DNA of 64,000 nucleotides from Armigeres subalbatus. Taxonomy: Eukaryota; Arthropoda; Insecta; Diptera; Culicidae. Each line of letters begins with the position of its first letter. Position 1 is the stretch's first letter. The translations under genes were made by a program, and so were the position numbers. The notes beneath the pieces were generated by a model. It made no database searches, was not told the DNA's origin, and was given only the letters and a program-made list of their open reading frames with translations. Shown here in pieces: positions 56,739-64,000 of the stretch. The DNA is taken from positions 456,554,248-456,618,247 of the forward strand of contig NC_085140.1 in assembly GCF_024139115.2 (NCBI RefSeq). Reading direction: 5' to 3'.

Positions 56739-59700
56739 GAGGGAGAGTAGGTATCACCAGCCCCACTATGACGACGCATCATGGTACCAAGTCTGATAAA
56801 TAAAATGTAATTCCGAATATTTTTTTATCCAGCTTTTTTTATAATAGCTATGGACGAATTTGGTAAATGTTTTGAAGTATGCCTTGTACAGTTTTTATGG
56901 CGCAATTCTAGTTGCATATGGGTTGCCTAGGGTATATGATAAAAAGTTTTGACAGTTTTCCTTGTCAAAAGTTTTCTCTTGATTTGTTCCTATTGAGATT
57001 TTGAATTGTAACCTTTGATTTCTAAATTTCGATATTTAGTATTTTTTTTATTATCTATATTCTAGATGAAACTATTTGAAATTCTCACGAAACAATAATG
57101 GATTGATATCGCCAAAGAATCGACTAACAATCACCGGTTTGGTGATGCATTGGCGGCCATAAAAAAGCTTTCAAATAAATAATAACTATGGAAATGTTAC
57201 TAGAACACAAGGTTGAAAAGCAAGCCAAGTTCCAGTTGGAATGTAGAACCTTTGAAGACTGCGTAGCCGTTCCTTGAATCGAATTATAAACATACAATCG
57301 ATACTTAAACCTAAACATATTTTTTTGTGACATACAAGAGGAGCTTCTCCTGAATTTCGACGCAATAAACGGTTCGCATATATTGTACAGTAACCCAATC
57401 AACCCCATCCTACGGTACCACCTATTGAATAAACCCAAGTAAAGAAGATCCTTACCAGCACCCATCGACGCCAACAATGACGACAACGATGGCGGTGACC
57501 ACTTGCACTATGGGTTGCTTCCTGATATTTTCTCATAACGATGATATATGAGACTTCATGCCAGAACTGCATGACCACAGAGTGTCGTGTTGAATGGCAG
57601 GGTCCGGTCCGGGCCCGGTCAGGACTAGGAACCGGGGGCACACAAAGGATGAGAAAAAAGAGTCATTGGCAAACCGCAACACTATCTCATCGATCGGAAT
57701 CAAGCCGTCCGAGGAGGCGACTGACCATTGCAAACGCCTACGACAATGGGTGGCCGGCCGCCGCCGGACGGAAGGAACGAACGAACGATGCCAAAACAGG
57801 GAAGAACGGTTCACTCCGGCGGGCGGCGGTGGCGACCCGGCTTGAATTGCCAAAGGAGCAACGAGGAACAGATGGCAGCCACACATTCGTTCGATGTTTA
57901 TCGATTTTACGATTATTTTTATTGCTCTTTCACACACTCGATCGAGCCTCTGTCCCTCTATCTTGATGTCCTGCTCGAAGTTTAGCTCGATAGTTGCCTC
58001 CAGCCAAAGTATGTGCTTTGAGGTATGGTTTGTGGTTCCCCAGATATGCTTTTATTGGACAGATGAAATGGAACGGTTTGATAGGGTTTGATGTACTGTG
58101 CGTTCAAGGGTAAGTGATTTCTGTCGGGACTTTGCAGGTTGTTTCAAGTGTTCGTTATGATGCATTCAGCATTTGTCCTGACGTTCAGAAATGCTTCAAA
58201 AAGTTTCAATTTACTTAGTTGAGATATATTTATTATCACAACATTTCATCTCATAGCTCCAATGTTCACCCCACCAAAAATAAAGCAATTAAAGGTATGT
58301 GATTTTTTCCAGAAGTGAGCACGCATGTTGACAAAAAGAAGCGACGAAATTGATGCTGTATTTCTTTGTTTCGCGATGAGATAAATGTATGTACAGTGAG
58401 ATGGAGATCGAGACATTTCCCCTCGTTCTAATTGTAAAAATAGTTTTCTTCATGATCAATCCAAACTAAATATATTTACCCTTAAGATAAAATGTTTACA
58501 AACAACGGAGTCATGATCACTTTCAAGGAAGGTGACAAAAAATATTCCGAAGCAAACCCAATCATCATAAAACTTTCAACGCCTACTCATCGCATGGCTA
58601 ATCGGCATCTTTCACCCCACAAATTTCGCTGCCCTAAGTCTCTATAAACATTACTCATCAAACACAGTAGGCTCATAAATAAACAGTTCGTTCGTACCTT
58701 AGTTGCAAGGCGATGGACGATATCGACGACGGCGTCGACGGACGACACGGCGCGGTTCGATATTTGCCTAGCGCCAGCATTATGCCACGTGCTCACTACA
58801 AATTGAAAATGATGAAATGCGTGTGCCGATAGTCAATCCGATGGAGGAGTGCAGCTGGATTTGTACAAACAATAAAAGTAACATTTGGAAGATGTGTCGA
58901 AAACAGTTGTAACTTGTATGGAGGGATAGATGCCAGTTGGACGGTGTTGTACAGAGAGATGTGCGTTCTTCTGGATTCGATGGAAACTATTCAGCTCTCT
59001 CCTTTAAATGTTATTATTTTTTGTTCGAAACTTCTGAAACTTCACATGGGTTTTCGTGTCTCTTGAAAACTCATATTCTTCAGTTATCTTTTTTAAAATG
59101 TTCAGTAGATTGAAATTTTCTGAGTTCTTTTAATTTGTAAATTTAAATTAAATTACTTGTATCGATTTGTACAAATATATTAATAAGTGAATGCAGCAGC
59201 TGCATTTAATATCTGTCATAACTTTTGTAAATTGTAAAATTGTAAGTAAGTTCTGAAATACGATCGAGTCTCATGAGCTTATTAACAAGTGAATAATTCA
59301 ATCCCAAATATTGGAATACTGATAACGCTTCGATTAATGTACCCTCTCACGCGCACGCCCCTGATCGATCGGTTTATGCATATCCGAGAACGCATTAAAC
59401 CGATTGTTTACCCAAATGCAATTTCCCACTGGTGATGGTTGCGATGGCGGGGGTCTTCATGTTACATGGAATAATCAATTACTAGAACAAGAAGAACGCA
59501 CACAAATGGGAGAAATGCAATCTTTTTTTTTAACGATTTTGCTCAATATCAGCACATTGTGTGGGGAGTTGTGCGCTTCAAAAAACCTTATAGCCAAGGA
59601 TAATTACCCTCAAGCAAATGACCGTGAATAACAACTTTGTGCATGGATTCTGCTCTTGTGGCAATTCGACACAAGTTGCGCGCCAAAGCAATTAAGTGCG

Positions 59701-60734
59701 GTTTTGTTTTAAGAGTCCATTTTGCCGGCCTTTCGGTTGGTCCATCGCCGTTGTCGGCCAGCCAGCCGCCCGAATAGTGGTCGGAGGAGCTCATTCCCGA
59801 AAGCGACAAAAAACTGCAACCCCATACTTCCAGAAGCGCTAGAATTATGAAGGTGCCAAAGCAGAGAGACGCAGGAGGTCAATTTCACTTTGGACACACT
59901 TCCTCGAAAACCACTAACCATTAAAAGTGCCGCTGGTTCCGCCTTGTGATGAAAGAATCACTTAAGGAAAAGAGGGGGGAGACGTTTCATAACCAGCTTC
60001 GGTTTGCTCATCTGGAGCTGACAAAAGACGAGGTGTGGGACGGGGGCAATATCCATGCTGAGTTTGCTTGTTCTGAAATGGTGGGCGATGAGTATGTGTG
60101 CCTTGCATGAGCTCGTTCGTAAAGTCGTAAACCAAAGTAACTCATTTCGTTAATTGTTTTTCTGTTGTTCGTTTATGATAGGCATGATTGGGATGAATCT
60201 GGAAGAAAGTTATTTGTGAGAATGTTATCAACATGATTTGTTCTGATGCATATTCTGCTCTTTTACGGATAATTGTCCCATGTTAGTTTTTATAGATTTT
60301 AGTTGTTTGGAAAATTATCAATAACAAAACCAAGCCTTTTCGTTCCATTACTGCATTTTTTTTTTGCGCATTAGTTTCGCAGCAAAACAAACATTAATTA
60401 TTGCAGATTAGGTTAGTTTATAAAACGATACTTATTGTAAAAGCATTTTATGCATAGATTGTCCGATCCTAGTCACTTTCAGTTTTTATGTGGGGGGTTG
60501 TTTTGAATAATGCTTATTCTGTGGACTGTATATTTTTATAAATAGCTATGTACACTTATATATACATCGATCGTTAAGAATGATACCATATTTTATTTTT
60601 ACACTACTTATAAGACACCGATGACGGATTCACTACTGAACTTGAAAGTTACAAACAAGTGAAGAAATTGAATGGGATAGTGCTAACTGGTCTAATAATA
60701 AGTGAAGACATTCAGTTTCTAATCAGAATAGAAT
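56739..60734. other. no gene recognised
   Basis: Mostly unique-looking DNA. A GC-richer part at 57400-57990 carries overlapping frames of up to 141 codons on both strands, typical of composition rather than coding, with no domain. No paired element ends found. Confidence 0.4.
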
Positions 60735-60909
60735 CACCTGTCATAAGACGAGTTTATACAATCCCATTGAATTCCACCACGGCCTTACTTTTGAGGTCGA
60801 AATACGTATCTGTCAAGATACAATTAAGTGGTGGAATTCAATGGGATTGTATAAACTCGTCTTATGACAGGTGAAAACATTCCACTAAAAAGCTCAAAAT
60901 AATTTTCTT
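60735..60909. mobile_element. truncated Penelope-like terminal insertion with 13-bp TSD
   Basis: ATCAGAATAGAAT flanks both sides exactly (60722-60734, 60910-60922). The insert is 175 bp: a short left arm (CATAAGACGAGTTTATACAA...) and a complete right arm facing it around GGTCGAAATACGTATCTGTC, the 3' half of the hammerhead-like motif. The CTGAAGA half is missing. Confidence 0.92.
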
Positions 60910-60922
60910 ATCAGAATAGAAT

Positions 60923-62295
60923 ACCTAGTTCTATATTTGAATCATGCAAAATTCTAAAAATTTGCAGATTTGTATTGACCCTTAACTGAACTTAAGTCAA
61001 GTTCAAGCACCACTTTGCAATAACTTTCAGAATATGCTAAAACAAACAACATTCGCTTCTTCAGCAATACTTGCCATCTCCACACGCTCTTGTAAAAAGC
61101 AGACTCCGGCCCACATATCCCCACGAATGCACAAATCAGCAACTCACATGGAACGAAATTGAATTAGGCCTCGTTTCTGCCAAGATTTTAATAAAATAAA
61201 ACTTAATGGGCTCCAGGCAAGTTTTCAACCGCAGCTTAAACGACCGTAAAAGTTATCCCTCACCGAAGCGCACAGTCGACGACGGCACAACCGGCATGCA
61301 TGTACCGAATTTCACGTCGGTAAATTGAATTTCCCACATAACATTTGTTCAACTTTTTAATATTAAATTTCTCCTTCAGTGTTATTTAATTTCCAGCTTC
61401 AAGCGAGCGGAAAATCTTATTTTGGTGACTTAATTACTTCAAGCCTTTGTATACACAGGAAAAGTGAGCTTTCTGCAGACACCCATTCACGAGAAGGGGG
61501 AGCCGAACCACTAAGCTCCTTTTCACAGAAAAGCCACAGGGATACCGAACGTCATCGCAATAGGTAAGGATAGTAGGATCTGCTCGTTGGTTTGTATCGT
61601 TCGGTTCGCTTCATTCCGACTCGTCATGATGATAACGGCGAGGAGAGGTTCAGGGTGGTCTGGTTCTTGTTTCATCGGACATCTCCCAGATGGCAGAGAA
61701 CCATTCTTGGAGTGAGACATTCAATCATAATAAAGCATTCGGATCCGGACTTCACACGTGTGGGATTGGACGGGCCCATTTTGGCTTCCACAGAGAAGTG
61801 CGATGAAAAGAATTTCAGGAACTGTGCCATCACAGCTTTGTCGCTTTCCTTCGAATAATATGTCTGTGAGTGATGGCTGATGTGAGGGAGAGAAAAAGGC
61901 ACATATCCGTGTGGTGAATAATTGAACAGAGATGATTCAATCACGAAAGAAGGGGTTTTATTTTATTTTGCATGTGCTTTTCCTGCAATATGATTTTTTG
62001 TTTAAGCACTATCGTCCAGCAACCTCCCGGGAGCTGTGTTTGATACAGTTATTTGAAAATGCACCTCGCAGCTTATTAGTCTGCAGTATGCATTGTAAAA
62101 TAGTTACAGCCTTCTTTTTAAAACGTACTCCAAACCTGAACAAATGATCAACGTGCACTTTATTGAGGTTAGTTTTAAAACAATAAAAATAACGCTGTTT
62201 TTGACGTACACAATGTCTCAACCATAATCGCATGGCACTTGTGTTGTATTCTTAGTCCATTTAGGCTTTTTAGTCTCTTAAGTATTTCAAGTTTT
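60923..62295. other. no gene recognised
   Basis: Unique-looking sequence with short overlapping frames and no domain. Confidence 0.4.
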
Positions 62296-63180
62296 TAGTC
62301 TTTCTAGTCTTTCTAGTCTTTCTAGTCTTTTTAGTCTTTCTAGGCTTTTTAGTATTTTTAGTCATTTTAGTCTTTTTAGTCTTTTTAGTCTCTTTAGTCT
62401 TTTTAGTCTTTTTAGTCTTTTTAGTCTTTTTAGTCTTTTTAGTCTTTTTAGTCTTTTTAGTCTTTTTAGTCTTTTTAGTCTTTTTAGTCTTTTTAGTCTT
62501 TTTAGTCTTTTTAGTCTTTTTAGTCTTTTTAGTCTTTTTAGTCTTTTTAGTCTTTTTAGTCTTTTTAGTCTTTTTAGTCTTTTTAGTCTTTTTAGTCTTT
62601 TTAGTCTTTTTAGTCTTTTTAGTCTTTTTAGTCTTTTTAGTCTTTTTAGTCTTTTTAGTCTTTTTAGTCTTTTTAGTCTTTTTAGTCTTTTTAGTCTTTT
62701 TAGTCTTTTTAGTCTTTTTAGTCTTTTTAGTCTTTTTAGTCTTTTTAGTCTTTTTAGTCTTTTTAGTCTTTTTAGTCTTTTTAGTCTTTTTAGTCTTTTT
62801 AGTCTTTTTAGTCTTTTTAGTCTTTTTAGTCTTTTTAGTCTTTTTAGTCTTTTTAGTCTTTTTAGTCTTTTTAGTCTTTTTAGTCTTTTTAGTCTTTTTA
62901 GTCTTTTTAGTCTTTTTAGTCTTTTTAGTCTTTTTAGTCTTTTTACTCTTTTTAGTCTTTTTAGTCTTTTTACTCTTTTTACTCTTTTTAGTCTTTTTTA
63001 GTCTTTTAGTCTTTTTAGTCTCTTTAGTCTTTTTAGTCTTTTTAGTCTTTTTAGTCTTTTTAGTCTTTTTAGTCTTTTTAGTCTTTTTAGTCTTTTTAGT
63101 CTTTTTAGTCTTTTTAGTCTTTTTAGTCTTTTTAGTCTTTTTAGTCTTTTTAGTCTTTTTAGTCTTTTTAGTCTTTTTAG
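62296..63180. repeat. 9-bp satellite (TCTTTTTAG)n, about 98 units
   Basis: Almost perfect tandem TCTTTTTAG, with a few variants (TACTC at about 62945-62985, TCTCTTTAG, TTTCTAGTC at the left edge) and two small phase shifts near 63000. Nine is a multiple of three and the minus reading has no stop, so a 321-codon frame (63235-62270) of lysine-lysine-threonine repeats is open. It is a product of the repeat, not evidence of a protein. Confidence 0.97.
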
Positions 63181-63281
63181 AATTCAGCCAACTACGATCA
63201 AGCCAAACTTGAGGCGTTGGGTTCAGGTGGAACATCTTATCTAAGACCTGTGCGCAGCGGCCGCCGCCGCCGTATGGATAT

Positions 63282-64000
63282 TTACCACGCCGCCGAGTAT
63301 TTTTTCACAATGCCGATGGTTATTAAAGGCAATAGTCCGATGATTTTCTCAGGAACTCCCTTGCGTCTCAGGGCGCCCCACATATTCTCGTGATTGAGAC
63401 GGTCGAAAGCTTTTTCGTAGTCAATGAATACCAAGTAAAGGGACTCTTGGAATTCGTTGACCTGCTCCAGAATGATGCGGAGCGTGACAATATGGTTCAC
63501 ACAGGATCTTCCGGCACGGAATCCGGCTTGCTGCCGCCGGAGAGTCGCATCGATCTTCTCCTGAATCCGGGCTAGGATAATTTTGCACAGAACTTTGAGA
63601 ACGGTACACAGCAACATAATGCCTCGCCAGTTATCGCATACAGTCAGGTCACCCTTTTTGGGCACCTTCACTAAGATACCTTGCATCCAGTCGACCGGGA
63701 AAGTTGTGGTGTCCCAGATATTACGAAATAAACGATGCAGTAGTTGAGCGGATGTCATGGGGTCAGCTTTGAGCATCTCGGCTGATATGCGATCGAGCCC
63801 TGGGGCTTTATTCGATTTCATGCTTTGGATGGCTGTTTGAATCTCTAGCAGTGAAGGAGCTTCGGTATTGACGTGTGTTATACGTCGTATCCTAGGCAGA
63901 TCATGCCGAGGTGGTGATGTGGCTGGCACTTGAAAAAATTGTTCGAAGTGCTCGAACCAGCGTTTCAGCTGGTCAGTTGGGTCGGTCAATAACTGATCAT
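63282..64000 (-). pseudogene. RTE-like LINE fragment: RT N-terminal half, running off the window
   Basis: The frame is open to the right edge. Landmarks: SNKAPGLDRISAEML, LVKVPKKGDLTVCDNWRGIM, RRQQAGFRAGRSCVNHIVTL, LVFIDYEKAFDRLNHENMW. Sequence after about 63320 no longer matches an RT and the catalytic FADD block is absent, so the element is broken at its 3' side near the satellite. It is the same family as 25780-26015 and different from the intact LINE at 40.6 kb. Whether the endonuclease survives lies outside the window. Confidence 0.85.

Noticed and set aside
57533..57966. Overlapping 134- and 141-codon frames at 57.5-58.0 kb as a candidate host exon
   Set aside because: Open on both strands in a GC-rich stretch, low-complexity composition, no domain and no supporting neighbouring exon.
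62270..63235. 321-codon lysine/threonine-rich minus-strand protein
   Set aside because: Produced entirely by a 9-bp tandem repeat whose unit length is a multiple of three; reported as a satellite instead.

Overview
This window looks like a repeat-packed stretch of a mosquito nuclear genome, most likely Aedes. The main reason is three copies of a roughly 290-bp tRNA-derived SINE of the Feilai type, each with a clear target-site duplication (TSD). Juan/Jockey-like and RTE-like LINEs, Penelope-like elements, an env-bearing Ty3/gypsy relic, many MITEs and several minisatellites agree with this. The assignment rests on recognised repeat types, not on a database search. I recognise no host protein-coding gene, rRNA or functional tRNA. 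The only long intact coding sequence is a retrotransposon polyprotein on the minus strand at 40621-43494.

Layout. 1-8 kb: mostly featureless AT-rich DNA, a tRNA-headed SINE-like piece at 3.7 kb and a 136-bp direct duplication at 6.0/6.4 kb. 8.5-12.2 kb: a broken Jockey-clade (Juan-like) LINE on the minus strand with a MITE inside its endonuclease. 12.5-19.2 kb: MITEs, a solo Penelope terminal fragment with TSD, an 80-bp perfect palindrome, a 1.4-kb TA-flanked element with an internal tRNA-like core, and a palindromic element split by a SINE. 20-24 kb: a duplicated complex of about 60-bp inverted repeats plus four mobile-looking arrays built on CCCCGAATG. 24.5-31.7 kb: RTE fragments, a head-to-head satellite of about 155 bp invaded by a hAT-type MITE and a SINE, and a retroelement-like unit carrying about ten tandem 150-bp copies. 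32.6 kb: a hairpin MITE. 33-39 kb: apparently unique, more GC-balanced DNA with no gene I can call. 39.7-43.6 kb: a minisatellite, then the intact RTE-like LINE.

44.4-54.3 kb is the richest part. A decayed Ty3/gypsy-type element (protease, RT, RNase H, integrase and an env-like region) has served as a landing pad for a PIF/Harbinger-type MITE, a 17-bp-unit foldback, two Penelope terminal fragments, a Feilai SINE, an RTE fragment, an RNase H-bearing LINE fragment, a tRNA-core MITE and a nearly full-length Penelope-like element (PLE, 51195-54031). The PLE has a 12-bp TSD and a hammerhead-ribozyme-like terminal repeat. A 2.4-kb TA-flanked element follows. 57-62 kb is again gene-free. The window closes with a 0.9-kb 9-bp satellite (a spurious 321-codon frame of KKT repeats) and another RTE fragment running off the right edge.

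The genes do not form a pathway. The content is a record of successive transposition that can be ordered by nesting. The points most worth following are the hammerhead-like motifs, the two CCCA-ended DNA elements that both carry a related tRNA-like core, the CCCCGAATG arrays with one constant end, and the palindromic element whose tRNA-like core is present in only one arm.
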